A program made the position numbers and the translations under genes. DNA of 64,000 bases from Annona cherimola. Taxonomy: Eukaryota; Streptophyta; Magnoliopsida; Magnoliales; Annonaceae. The notes beneath the pieces were generated by a model. That model did not search any database and was not told where the DNA came from. It saw only the letters and a list, made by a program, of their open reading frames with translations. The stretch spans positions 56,920,008-56,984,007 of the forward strand of contig CM059973.1 of the NCBI GenBank assembly GCA_030490835.1. Reading direction: 5' to 3'. This document shows, in pieces, positions 22,725-34,616 of the stretch (positions are counted from its first letter, which is position 1; each line of letters begins with the position of its first letter).

Positions 22725-24405
22725 TGTTTGCAATTTCATCGCAAGTGCATGAGTCGTAGATTGTAGTATATAAAATATCGATCCGCAGAGAATTCAAGAG
22801 TAAAAATTTTTCTTTAAAACGCTTCTGTATGTAGAAATGAGTAAAGTAGGTAAAAATGGAATAGAAAGTAGAAAGGTGGGAAGAGAAAATAGAATTCAGA
22901 ACTCATAACAAATATTAGAAAATAGGAATGCGAGTATCTAGGGTCTAAGATTTCATATGTGTCTTTTGCAACAGGTAATAGTATAATTATTTAATTCGGA
23001 TATTATTTGTTAAAAAAATCAAACTCTTATTTATGTTTGCACCTTCTCTTGAAACCGATAAGGCGCACCCTAATTTTTTTAACCATCTATTCTCATGGGA
23101 TTAAGTTAATTAAATTCAATTAAGTTCTATGGTTTATTCATGGAATTCCTCAAAGTTGTCATGCTTATTCTCATAATCTTAGATTTTCATATTTAATATC
23201 TTAATTATCGTATATTAGATTCTCATCTATCGGTTCCATCACCTAATATATGGAATCATGTCAAAGTATAGGCCCATGTACAAAACAAGTATTAAAATCA
23301 CCAGATGTTAAATTAACAATAATATCCATCATAAATAAATTAAAACAACACACTCTGCTACGTTGTATGCATGTTACATCTTAAGTCCTAGATTTAGGGC
23401 TTAACCGAGCATGTTTAAGTTCAAAATAAAATTAAAATTAAAATTCATCTTAAACAAGACAATAAAAATTAAAAGAAAAAAAAAAGCTTATTGGTTGGAA
23501 AACCCGATGGTGTGTTGGCCACTTCACGTAACTCCTTGCTCTGCTTCTTGCCTCGTGCTCTTCACCCCGTTGCTCCTTCTCTCTCTAATTTTCTGCCGTA
23601 TAAAACCCTCAAAATTTTCTCACTTCCTCTATTTTTTCTGCTCTAATTTTCTGTGTCTGCGCATCGTGAATCCCTGCTTGTGCAAGTATTTGAATTACGC
23701 GATCGGTCTGTGCTTGCATGGACTACTAATCCATCATGCACAACTGCTGTTCGAGAGGAACTGAAATTGCACAGTTGGGCTGCTTGGGGACTTTAATGGA
23801 TAGGACGGCTGATATGCATTACATCGGGCTGTTGATTTATATTTGGCGATGCTTTCTGCATTGCTGGACGATTTATTTTTTTTTCTGTCGCTTAAAATGA
23901 ATGGACCGGTTTCATGGCTAAAAATCTGGACAGTTCAGATGTTCTGAAATTTTCAGCATTAATTTCTCGTGCTGGATCTCATCTGGATGATTTTCTTGGA
24001 CGGTCCAGATTTCAGATTGGACGGTGGAGATTTTGGTGAACGTGATCTGCGGTATGGACGGTCCAGATGAGCAGCTGCTTGATCATGGCCTAGTCACGTG
24101 ATCTGCTTGGTGGGCCCCATGCCTGCACTTATTAATGTGCAATAAAAAATGTAATTAAATGATTAATTCATCAACAGGTTATTAATAAAAAATACTTCAA
24201 GCCCATTTAATTGTATAACAACAAATAAAAAATATAATTTTAAGTCAAAAGATCACAAAAATTATTTAAATCACTTTAAATTAATATTTAATACACAAAT
24301 GTTGCAAATACACATTTTAAACCAAATTTCATATTAAACTCAAATAATTACCCACCAAATTAGTATAAAAATGCCTACAAAATATATTATTAATTATCAA
24401 TTTCA
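22725..24405 (-). mobile_element. solo LTR F (same family as E, G, H)
   Basis: 1681 bp, plus-strand ends TGTTTGCAATTTC and TCAATTTCA, flanked by the perfect duplication CACAA (22720-22724 and 24406-24410). U5 (right of the TGTTTGC end) has the conserved string TGAGTCGTAGATTGTAG. U3 includes several GGACGG motifs (23800-24070). It lies at the far end of the old Sirevirus LTR. Confidence 0.92.
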
Positions 24406-24410
24406 CACAA

Positions 24411-24936
24411 TACATATCCATAAAATAAACTACTTAATTTCATTAATTTTTTTTAAAATGAGAAGTTAAAAGGTTAATTTGGTAAAAATTCCAATTGAAA
24501 AATGAGGGTAGTTTGATGAAAATAATTTTGTTAGCAGTTGGTCATTACGAAGGGTTATTAATTTACAAAACAACCGAACTTCAAGGATTATTTTTGTAAA
24601 TATTCAAATACAAGGAAAAAATGCAAATACATAAAGTTGGAAGGTTAATTAAAAATAAACTCCTTCAAATTTAGACTGTTTATTTGCATACATATGCTAA
24701 TACCATATAAACCTCATGTATTTTGTATTTTTAATATCTTCTTTTTTGCTGATATGTGGGTCAAAGTATAGTTAGTTCATATACCAGTATTGCACTTATA
24801 TATGTCTTTTACAAAAATTTTAAAAAAAATCATTAGATCACATTCCTTAGCACAGAAAAGATGTGAAATTTTTTTTATTTTTAAAATTTTATAAAAATAT
24901 GTATAAAAATTCAAAATTTATAAATTTTGATATGAA
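24411..24936. other. AT-rich intergenic sequence
   Basis: Very AT-rich, with A and T runs. I see no open frame or terminal repeat in it. Confidence 0.5.
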
Positions 24937-24941
24937 ATAAA

Positions 24942-26658
24942 TGTTGGTCATGATATTATGGCTTAACCTAAGAGAGGAAAGATTAATTCGATTATAAAAT
25001 TTAATGAAATTACAAACGACTTTGAAAATAAATCACCTTGAATGAGCAAGTGCTAGGAAATATAAATTAACATAATAAGAAAGTGAACAAATGTAATAAT
25101 CAAAGTACATAATAGTCACAATATGTAATTGTTCGGGACGAACTTTCTACTCTACAGTTCCAAGCATACACCCCTTTGTCTTGGCTTTCCATCTGTATCA
25201 ACTAGAGTCAATGTTCTTTTCTAGATTCTAACCCTAGAAGATTATATAATAAAGATAAAATAATTGGTAAGACACATAACAATCAACTCCCATTTTGTCT
25301 CTTCTTAAATTTGGTCTCCAACACTTATACAAGACAACCCAAAACTATAAAATAAAGAAAAATTCTATACTTTATAAATTTATACTCAACTAATTGTAGG
25401 AATCTTGAATCAATATAAAAGAAGATATTGAATTAGAAAACTCTTGTAGATGTAGAACTTAAAGCTTTAAAAATAGTTAAGAGCACTTGAGTTGCTTGAA
25501 TATCTAAGATAAAAGCTCAATAAATGTCTTAGCTAACCCACATAGCTCTTAAAGTATTGTTTTTTATAGATTTGAAGGAGATAGAACTATTTAAAAGTAG
25601 GTGTTGTGAATTTAATGTTCTAATGTTCATACTTTTTTACCATCATAGAGCCAAATCACAGGTAAAGTCAACTTTGGTTACAACTTTACCTAAATCACAA
25701 GTGAAGCTTCTCTAAACATCTACTAAAAATCTCACTAACTCTTAAAATGTATACTACCCAAGTCATACATTTAGTTGACTTGACTTAAAACTTTACTTTG
25801 AAGCTCAACCATAAAACTAGCCAGTCTATTCTTCTTTACTTGAATTCTAAGATAGCCAACTTAGCTTGAGGCTTTACTCATGTTGAATGTGAAGTCAACT
25901 TGGTTGTGACTTCACTTATCATGAGATTCTTCAAAATACTATATTTTGTACAATACACCTAAAGCCAATCATGAAGCCTACTTTACCTTTAATTACACTC
26001 AAGTCGCATATAAAATCAACTTGATATACAACTTCACTTTCTTACTTGAGCATATTTGAATTCTATCTCCAGCAATTCATTTCAAGTTGTTGCTAAATGG
26101 ACATGGATTTCAACTTTACAGAAGTTGCATCTTGAGTCTATTTGGGCTTGACTTTACTAGCCTTGTGAATTCTTTAAAACCACTTTGTCTAGCATTTGAA
26201 CCCTGAAGTAGCATCTTGAGTCTACTTGACATGATACTTCACTCAAGTCATGGGCGGAGTAAACTTAGAATGTGATTTCGCAACTTAAAAAACATACCAA
26301 AACCTATCTATTCCCTAGATGTGCCATAAAGTTGCAAGTTGAGTTAACTTGGCATGCGAATTCATCAAAGTTGCTATTATAGTCAACTTGTAATGCAATT
26401 TCACTATTGCATTACGGAATTTAGACTTGTAATCTTGAATCATCTTGCCGTGTCATTGTCAACTCCTTATATCTTGTTTGGAGACCTTTAAGGCTTAATT
26501 AACACAATGCATTTCTTCTAACTTATACTTTGATATGAAGATTAAAAGTCCACTTCACGTTACGCGCCAACTCATTAGTTTCGCAAAATATATTTCAATT
26601 GAGTTTGTTAATCATTAAAATCACAAGAATTAGCATTAATCACTAGCATATACTCACA
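24942..26658 (-). mobile_element. Sirevirus-type solo LTR
   Basis: 1717 bp, starting TGTTGGTCATGATATTATGG and ending CATATACTCACA, with perfect duplication ATAAA (24937-24941 and 26659-26663). The start parallels the outer LTR at 49453 (TGTTGGTCTCGAGTTTATGG) and the end the conserved GAGTTTGTTAATCAT. The repeat region (25640-26420) carries AAGTCAACTT/AAGTTGACTT-type units, the CpG-decayed form of AAGTCGACTT. Confidence 0.88.
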
Positions 26659-26663
26659 ATAAA

Positions 26664-27525
26664 ACGCTTCGGCGTGCATCAAGATGAAGAAAAAATTAAA
26701 AAATTTATTACAAATACAAAATGCATGAAGCTGTTACTAAGTAACAAGCCATTGAATACTATCGTAATCACATACACAATTATGTAAATTTATAAGATCT
26801 ATCTTGTGAATCTCCAAAAAAGAAAAAACGAAAAATGAAGGGAAACCCTAGACCTTCCATTGCGCAAGTCGGCCTGATTAAGGGATTTCTTCATCATTAA
26901 TTTCTCTCCCAATTTGCTCGGTAATGTCCCTTGGGCTTGATGAATGCTTGTGACTCATTTTTCGTAAGAATGGCCATCATTTCTCGTGGACCATATGCTT
27001 GAAAATTGTGACACGGAAAGTTGAAAGCATTCAAAGAAACATTTTTTTGGGGGTGACTTTTTTTCTCGTTGTGCTAAAAGCTAACTCACATGCACAACAC
27101 ATGCTCCGTCATTTTACTGTTTCAATTGGTTCTTTTGCACGTTTATCCTTCCTGGCAATGGGAAAGTTACCACCGCATCTCGCTTGGATTTTTTCAGAAT
27201 TGGGTGGAGAAGTAGAGGAGGTGAAGAAATGCCCCCTTCCAGTGTCTTGCAATGCAACCGATCTATTAAAAGTGGATCAATAAAGATGTACTGAGATGTA
27301 ATATAAAATACCCTAGTAAAAAAAAGTAAATCATTAAATCGGAGAATAAAACTCGATACCACAATCATTTCAATGAAAATCTTATGAAGGTTAACTAATC
27401 AATATTATTTGAAATAATAGATGATTTGGATTTATAAAAAGGTTTCAATGGTTTATAAAAACAAAAGTGGTTCCACATTTGAAACTAGTCGAAACTCATA
27501 ATTGAAGAATAATCCTCTTAATTTG
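26664..27525. other. intergenic sequence, no gene supported
   Basis: Mixed-composition sequence. A 94-codon open frame (26999-27283, +) has no recognisable motif, intron signal or homologue in the window, and I do not call it a gene. Confidence 0.5.
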
Positions 27526-27529
27526 GGCT

Positions 27530-27766
27530 AAGCTAATGTCTCGCTTAGCAATTTCAAAAAAATTCATTTATAATATTTTTTTACTTTTTTCTTCAAACAG
27601 TTGTTTATCTAAGTTAATATATAAACTAAGTTTTACTATTTTTTGATATATGTGTATATTTTCTGAGATTTTTAAAGGTAGAAAAATAATAAAACTTGAT
27701 TTATATATTAAATACATTTAGATAAATAACTATATGAAGAGCATTCGCTTAGCCCGGGCTAACAAG
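27530..27766. mobile_element. MITE-like foldback element
   Basis: The left end GGGCTAAGCTAATG is matched in inverted orientation by the right end CATTCGCTTAGCCC. The interior is also inverted: left TTGTTTATCTAAGTTAATAT pairs with right TTTAGATAAATAACTA, and ATATAAACTAAGTTTTAC pairs with AAAACTTGATTTATAT. The left arm has a ~60-base insertion. The whole could fold into a long stem with a loop near 27650. No transposase is present. A target duplication is not clear. Confidence 0.55.
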
Positions 27767-27959
27767 ATCACTTCTCCTCATAATTCTATTTTGAATTAAA
27801 ATTCTTCAGAATTAGACTAATCTTATATTTACGAGCAACAAATGTAGACCACTTTCGAAAGAGAGAGTACACTATGGGCATATTGAGCTTTTAGTTTTCA
27901 AACAAAGTAGAATGTCTACTACATAGACATATCCTACGAATGTTAAAGGTCGCTTATTT

Positions 27960-28260
27960 TCTATATAATAAATAATTTACGTATAAAAATTTCCAAATTA
28001 AAAAATTTTCATATAAAATTTTTCACTTTCTATAACTATCCTACTTTTCAATTGTTCCATTAAATTTTTCTATACAACTAACTCTATTTTTAATTATTTT
28101 TCACAATTTTCCATATAACTACCTTATTTTTCAATCATCAAATCGATTATATCATATTATTTTCTCCAATTTTAAAAACTTTTACACCAAAATCTTCTTA
28201 TATCATAAGTTTTATCAGTTCCCACACCACACAAAACTAAAACGTTATATGAGCAGCCCG
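27960..28260. repeat. AT-rich dispersed repeat (relative of 13530-13765)
   Basis: Shares segments with 13530-13765, including CTATACAACTAAC, AATTATTTTTCAC and TTTTAAAAACTTTTACACC. It is likely a second copy of one small element family. The ends are undefined. Confidence 0.4.
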
Positions 28261-28816
28261 CACGGCCAATCCAACCAGACACTTACCAAGACAGCAAATC
28301 CATGCCACCTAACGATCCCGAGCCAGCCGGCTCCTCCATCATGCATGGTTGGTTTGTCACGGGGAAAAATGTTCCCTGTCTTTACTTTCAATTATTAGCA
28401 TCCCAACGTCTGTAATCATTGGAAGGCTATGTCAATGATTTTAAGGACTGCAATAACTATTTGCCAGTCATACTCTACTGAAGGTTCGCTTGAGATGGAT
28501 GCCTTATAATATATAAACCAGTGAGTATTCCAAATTTATCGGTCTGTTATGCTTCATTCACAACTACACAGCTACAGCGACTATGTGCTCCCTTAATACA
28601 AGCCTTTTCTTCCTTCAGTCAAATGGGCTATAATTAACTATAGTCGACATCCTAATAATTATCGATATTTTTATAATTAATTTCATCTTTTTAATCATTA
28701 GTATCGATATTTTTCCTCAATCAATCAATATTATCAAATGTACTGTTTGATACTCTATAATACTTATTATGTTGTTTTATGTTTTCGGCAATACACACTG
28801 TTATACTTGTAAATGA
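28261..28816. other. MYB upstream region, distal part
   Basis: Single-copy-looking DNA 0.4-1 kb upstream of the MYB start codon. It contains TTATAATATATAAACC near 28504, which could be a TATA box but is far from the coding region. I cannot place a transcription start. Confidence 0.4.
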
Positions 28817-28830
28817 AGGATTGCGATCCT

Positions 28831-28870
28831 GTGCACCTTGGTGCACTTATCTTTAATGCACCCGGGTGCA
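28831..28870. promoter_or_regulatory. paired perfect palindromes upstream of the MYB gene
   Basis: GTGCACCTTGGTGCAC (28831-28846, 7-bp arms, 2-bp centre) and TGCACCCGGGTGCA (28857-28870, fully palindromic) are separated by ten bases and share the GTGCACC/GGTGCAC arm. They lie ~365-405 bp before the ATG. They could be protein-binding sites or the ends of a tiny element; no role is shown. Confidence 0.5.
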
Positions 28871-28877
28871 GTAACCT

Positions 28878-28897
28878 TTTTTTTTTTTTTTTAATTT
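28878..28897 (+). repeat. poly(T) tract
   Basis: About eighteen T residues just downstream of the paired palindromes. Confidence 0.85.
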
Positions 28898-29152
28898 TTA
28901 CTGAATGGCATGTCCTCGCTTCCCTCCAACAAAATTCTGTTTTCATTTTAACATAGGAAAGCGATAGGAAATAAGGATTCGTCTGTACCAGTTGGTGAAT
29001 ATTCTACTTGGGCAAATGAGGTGGTAGTTGGGTTCCTCTCAAGACCAAGAAGGGTAGATGAAGGGATCCTCCCGATCACATATACAGGCCTAAGTTATTT
29101 ATTTTGCAATCATTCACCGCCGGCTCCTCAAGATATTCCTCTCACCCATTTC

Positions 29153-29220
29153 CTGGTGATACACTCACAAACGCCTGAAAAACACACTGGTGATACACTC
29201 ACAAACGCCTGAGAAACACA
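29153..29220 (+). repeat. 34-bp tandem duplication in the MYB 5' region
   Basis: The unit starting CTGGTGATACACTCAC and ending AAACACAC is present twice (29153-29186, 29187-29220) with one substitution. It ends 14 bp before the MYB start codon and so is probably in the 5' UTR. Confidence 0.9.
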
Positions 29221-29234
29221 CGAGGCGAAAAAGA

Positions 29235-30099
29235 ATGACTACAAAGCCTGTGGATCAGTCCGTCCAAAAGGACAAAAACAGAGGAGCCTGGACAGCGGAG
29301 GAAGATCGAAAGCTAGCTGAGTGCATAGCAGTTCACGGAGACAAGAGGTGGAGATCAGTACCAGCTAAAGCAGGTCCTTTTGCTTAATTGGATTCATAAT
29401 ATGCAGGAGGGAAAAATGACTACCTGCTTGTTCTCATACACTAGTATTGGCTTTTTGCAGGTCTGAATCGATGCGGGAAGAGTTGCAGGCTCAGGTGGTT
29501 GAATTATCTGAGGCCCAACATCAAGAGAGGAAACATAACAGATCAAGAAGAGGACTTGATCATCAGGTTGCATAAGCTCTTAGGGAACAGGTAAGGTTTC
29601 TTGGATGCCGCATCCAACTCAATTACGATCCCAGCTCTAGTTTCCTTCTGTAGCGCTCTTGCCAAGGGTGAATTGAATTCAAATTCGTGGACTTCTCATG
29701 AATTGTCATTGCTTTGTGCTTTTCAGGTGGTCTTTAATTGCCAGACGGCTGCCAGGGAGAACAGATAATGAGATAAAGAACTACTGGAATTCTCATTTGA
29801 GCAAGAGAGTAAGAAACCAGAAGGGCCAAGCCAGGCCGGCCCCATATGGGATTGGCGGCCCGCAAGGCCGCTGTGAGGAGGGCGAAAAAGGGCATACAAC
29901 AACCCAAGGCGGAGATCCAAAGGATGAGCTCAACGTTGACGACTTCTTTGATTTCTCTAAGGATGCAGGATCCCTCGCGAACCCACTTGAAGTGAAGCCC
30001 ATGGAGACGTTCGACAGTTTTGTTGTGTCAAAAGGTGGGTCAGTAAATCTGGCTTGGATCAAGGAATTCCTTGAGATTGATGACCGTGGATTCTCATAA
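29235..30099 (+). CDS. R2R3-MYB transcription factor (bHLH-interacting type)
   Basis: Three exons: 29235-29373, 29461-29590, 29727-30099; introns of 87 and 136 bp with GT/AG ends at the two classical plant R2R3-MYB positions (in Gly47 and Arg90). The product is 213 residues. R2 has Trp19, Trp39 and Trp59; R3 has Ile72 in place of the first Trp, then Trp91 and Trp110. Residues 78-97 (D78, L79, R82, L86, L93, R97) fit the bHLH-contact signature [DE]Lx2[RK]x3Lx6Lx3R exactly, as in regulators of flavonoid pigment or epidermal cell fate. The C-terminus (~125-213) is short and acidic, with [10 protein letters not shown] and [15 protein letters not shown] 29235 is the first Met before the MYB repeats. 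It is expected to be a nuclear DNA-binding regulator. The subgroup is uncertain (TT2, WER/GL1 and MYB5-like classes share the motif). No disabling change is seen. Confidence 0.93.
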
Positions 30100-30167
30100 T
30101 CAAGCATAAGACTCGTGGTACGCCTCCTCTATCTGTTGGTGAGGGACCCTTGCAATCAATCTGGCAT

Positions 30168-30173
30168 AATAAA
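30168..30173 (+). terminator. possible polyadenylation signal of the MYB gene
   Basis: AATAAA, 69 bp after the stop codon. Plant signals are loose, so this is only suggestive. Confidence 0.4.
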
Positions 30174-30543
30174 CCCCTACTGTTATTTGTCAAGAGGCCC
30201 ATTTTATTTCTTGTGTGCGGTAGGAACTGTAGTTCTGTGGGTAGTCTAATTCCAAAAGGAAAAACGGGGGATGGTTTTATATTCATGCCAAAAACAAGGG
30301 CTGCCTGGTTTTATTTCTACCATGTTTGGCTTATCGCTAGCGGCTGCTTATGTTTGGGTGGCGTTCCTAGTACTGTGTTCCAAATTTTCAGCTGCTCGTG
30401 TCCGTATTTTCTTGTATTGTACTGATCAAGCACTTGTATATACGGCTGAAAAGAGAAGCTTGTGGCTGGCTTTCGGCCAAGTTTCATCCTTCGGAAATAA
30501 TTTGTTGAAATTTTAGACACACATGTATATTAATTATATACAC
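30174..30543 (+). other. MYB 3' flank
   Basis: Probable 3' UTR and downstream DNA. Open frames here overlap on both strands and show no domain. Retrotransposon sequence begins near 30544. Confidence 0.5.
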
Positions 30544-30637
30544 TGTCATAAATAACGGCTCAATTTTTAAAGTGATCTTATAAGGTTTTATGGGCCTAAA
30601 TCATCTAATAAAGTATGGGTCTCCTATGCGTAGAAAT

Positions 30638-32786
30638 TGTTCGCAATCTCACCGAAAGTGCACGGGTCGTAGATTGTAGTATATAAATTATCGATCCACA
30701 GGGAATTCGGGACTATAAACTTTGCTTTTAAACGCTTTCGTGTCGGATATGAAGAGAATATAGCAAATAAAATAGAAAAGTGAGAAGAAAATATAGTAAA
30801 TAAAATGGAAAAGAAATAGAAAAAAGGGAAGAAAAAATTGACAATTATAAAGAGTAGAGAAAACGAGAGTGCAAGTACCTAGAGTCTAGGATTTCACATG
30901 CGTCTTTTGCAACGGGTAGTGGTATAATGATTTAATCTGGATATTGTTTGTTAAAGGAGAACAAACCCTAATTTATCCTTGCACCTTCTCTCGAAACCTA
31001 CAAGACATACCCTAATTTTCTTAACCACTTATTCTCATGGGATTAAGTTAGTTAGAATCCATTAAGTTCTATAGTTTATTCATGGAATTTCTCAAGGTCT
31101 TCATGCCTATTCTCATGGTCTTAGATTTCCAGGTTTAATATCTTGATTATCGTATATTAGGTTTCCGCCTTTCAGTTCCATCACCTAATATATAGAATTA
31201 TGCTAAAGTACGGACTAATGTACAAAGCAAGCATTAAAATCACAAGATATTAAATTAACAACAATATCCACCATAAATAAATTTAAAACTCATACCGCGC
31301 TACATTGTACGCAAGCTACATCCTAAACTCTAGATTTAGGGTTTAGCCAAGCATGTTTAAGTCCAAAATAAAATTAAAATCCAAATTCATCTTAAACAAG
31401 CTAATTAACATTAAAAAGGGTTTAATAAAAAAAAACATTAAAAAGGTAAAAGATAGAAAAGTTTATTGGTTTGAAGCCCCGATGGTATGTCGGCCGCTCC
31501 ACGCAACTCGTCATTCCGCCTCTTGCTTGTGCTCTCCACCTTACTCTCTCTCTCTCTCTAAAGTTTTCTCTCCCAAATTTCTGCGTGAATTTTCTCTCCT
31601 GTTGCTGGAATTGTCCTACGCTGCTGGAATTCCTCTTCTTTATATAGTTGTCCATGCTGCGCTTTAGGTGGGCCCCATTTGGTACGCAATCTGAACTGCG
31701 TAGGGATTAACTGCGTTGAGTGGGGTCCATTTTGAACGCAATCTGAATTGCGTAGGGATTTGGCTGCAAAAATTTGGCCGGTGATGCTTTGCTGGAAATG
31801 GATGGCTAGATGTGCATAAGTTGGTGGACCCCACTAAAATTTGGATCGCCAGATTTAATGCATGGATGATCGGTGGTGAAACGAATCAATAGCTTGGATG
31901 ATTAGGCGCTGCTCTCAAGGTGGACGGCTCTGATTTAGGCTTAGATTAATCAACGACCTGGTGCTATTGATTTAATTGGAAGGTGCTAATGTTAATGGGG
32001 CTGAAACTTGGATTTTTGCTTGGGCGGCTGAGATTACTGCTTAATAAAAATGGACGGTGGATTAATATGGGCGGCAGGTTGGACGGTGCTGATGAATTTC
32101 AACGGCTGGAATTTGGATGGTGGTAAATTTCTGGCCGTTGATTTCTGGTAGGCCCCACTTGCTGGAATTAAAATGGACGCTGGAATTTCTGGATAACTGA
32201 ATGGACGGCTAGAATTGATTTTTGTAGGCTGCAAAATCTGGTTTAATTGGATCGGTGGACAGCAGCATTAATTGGACGATCTGGATTTGAATGGATGATG
32301 ACCACTTCTGATTATTTTTGGGCCATGCAATTTTGCTGCAGGTCGGTGCCATTTATTGGCTAGAAATTCTAACCTTGAATGGACGGTGGACAGCTCTGGA
32401 TGGCGTGGACACATTGGATAAGCGGTGGATTTTGGATGGCTGATTTTTTCTGGATTGGACGGTCCTTGAATTTCTGGTGGGCCCCACTTTTTGAGGATTT
32501 GCAAACCTGCATAAAAATATTTAAACCATTAATTCATCAAAAATCATTAGTGAGTTATCATAGTAAAAATTATCTCAAGCCCATTTAATTTCATGGCAAT
32601 AAATAAAAAAAAATGTAATTTCAAGCCGAAAGATTACAAAAATTAATTAAATATCTTGAAATTAATATTTAATACCCAAATGTTGCAGAAACATGTTTTA
32701 AACCAAATTTCACATTAAAACCAATTAATTACCCACCAAATTGATATTAAATGCCCACAAAATATATTATTAATTTTCAATTATCG
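30638..32786 (-). repeat. 3' LTR (LTR G) of the gypsy element
   Basis: 2149 bp, starting TGTTCGCAATC on the plus strand and ending CAATTATCG (terminal CA decayed to CG). The minus-strand TATA box (TATATAAAGAAG) is at ~31640. U3 (31650-32500) has many GGACGG-type motifs and two ACGCA...TGCGT hairpins (31684-31701 and 31736-31753). Confidence 0.9.
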
Positions 32787-32805
32787 AATACCCCCACACT
32801 TGAAC
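32787..32805 (-). other. polypurine tract of the gypsy element
   Basis: On the minus strand AAGTGTGGGGGTATT abuts the 3' LTR. This GTGTGGGGG form is typical of the plant Tat/Athila side. Confidence 0.8.
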
Positions 32806-34616
32806 TTTTGCTTGTCCTCAAGCAAATATAAAGGACTTCAACAATAGATTGCAAAATTTCAAAACTTTGAGCAAAAATTGAAAATAAATGTTTAGTCAAT
32901 CATCAAAACTAATAAGGGTATTAAATTAAAAATTTTGAAACATGATACTCCTTGAAAATCTCGGTCAACAATCCCTTATCACATAACTAATACTGTACAC
33001 CCTGTCGCCTAATTTGCTTTCAATCATTAAGAGTTCAAAAACTCCCGCAATAAACTCCTAATTATTAGATATCTTCCCCATTTATTTGGTTATTCAATAC
33101 ATACATTCAATAATTCAAGTAATGGTAATAATGCAGAAAATATCAGTCAAATTACCTCATATATATCTCATCAAATTTTTACATTTAAATTTCCCCTACC
33201 AACTCAATTAGTCAATTCATAGGATCATAAGGGCTTAGTAGGACAACGGTTAGGTTTGGCATGAAAAATAAATTTTCAAAAATTTTCAAAAATTAAATCA
33301 TCTCCACAAGACTTGAGCCTCATTTTATAATAGGAAATAAAGTTACCCCCACACTTAGTGTTTTCATTCTCCTTCATACCTGATCTTGCCCTTGGTTAGC
33401 AGTTTTTTTTTATCAAGTCCGGCAATAATTTCTCTCACCATATTTTAGAGTATCTAGGAAGTCATTTTCATTATTCGCACAGTGAGGAGATTGAACCTTA
33501 TTCCCGTTTCACTTTTCAGCTTAGAATTCAATTTCAAAGTTGGTTCAACTAAGTGGGAATTAAGGTTTAGAAAAATTTTAAGTCCAGGCTCAATGGGCAT
33601 AAACAACTATTATACTTTCAAAGATAAGCTCATAAAAAAATGCCTTAATCATGTCCATGAATTGGTTAAATAGAGTTTTGGCTTCGGAAATTTCTTCAAC
33701 CAGAATAAAATTTTTCATGTATATGGGAAAAACTAGCTTCTCAAATGACAATTGTGTATATTAGAAAACCTTTGATAAATTAGAGATGATTACTCCGATT
33801 GTGAAAGAAAACAGAATTGGTTCTTAAGTATATCAGTTTCATTAAGTGATTTAGGACAAAAATCCAAGAATTTTCAACAAGTACATACTCAAAAACAAAT
33901 TTAGTATCTCATTAAGGTTCAACTTTTTTTTTGCTTTAACTCAAAGATTTTGAAATTCCAAGTATGGTTTGCTTATAAGACATACATGAGTTCAAAGTGG
34001 GGTCTCAATCAATCTAATATCACAATTTCTGCAAGAATTACCCAAAATTTTCAAAAAAAAAAAAAATTAATGTGACAAAAATATAATCATTAGGGTAGTG
34101 AAAGCAATACTTAGAGAAAATTAATGCAATACATTCACCCCCACACCTGAAATCGACGTTGTCCTCAATGTAAATCATGCCATCAAAATAAAAGGAGTAA
34201 TTGTAAAAATGTGAGATGTTAACTTCCCTGTTTTGGCGAGTTGAACTGAAATTTCATCCCATGGTGCTTCCTTCCAAGTAGGCTCTGAAAATAACCAATA
34301 AAGCTCAAAATAAAAAGTATCAAAATTCTAAATAGAAAGAACTAAAAGAAAAACTAAAACTAAGACTCCCTTAAAAGAAAAATGAAAAGTTCGGGTTGCC
34401 TCCCGGAAGCGCTTGGTTTCAAGTCGTCAACCTGACTATAGTTTTCATCAACCAACGCCCAATCTTTCAAATACAAGTTCATGCAGGTCTTTCTCTAATT
34501 TCTCTTGTGGTACATTCCACACTCTTGTGAAATTTGGACTATCACCAGACGTGATATCCAATAACTCTTTCTGCATCATCATTTTGTTATGATTTTCTGC
34601 AAAATCATAGATGTTG
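32806..34616 (-). other. gypsy element interior without coding capacity
   Basis: AT-rich interior with no conserved domain. Near 34140 a second string CCCCCACACCTGAA resembles the PPT region (minus TTCAGGTGTGGGGG), and near 33347 there is a CCCCCACACTTAG, so PPT-like motifs occur three times. At ~34388-34425 is the string TCGGGTTGCCTCCCGGAAGC, similar to a motif I recall as widespread in plant gypsy derivatives. Confidence 0.7.

Noticed and set aside
26999..27283. 94-codon open frame upstream of the MYB gene
   Set aside because: No domain, no splice or codon-use support, and an overlapping frame of similar length on the other strand.
29190..29234. Upstream extension of the MYB first exon from a GTG
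   Set aside because: GTG is not a normal plant nuclear start; ATG 29235 is the first Met and gives the expected short N-terminus before R2.
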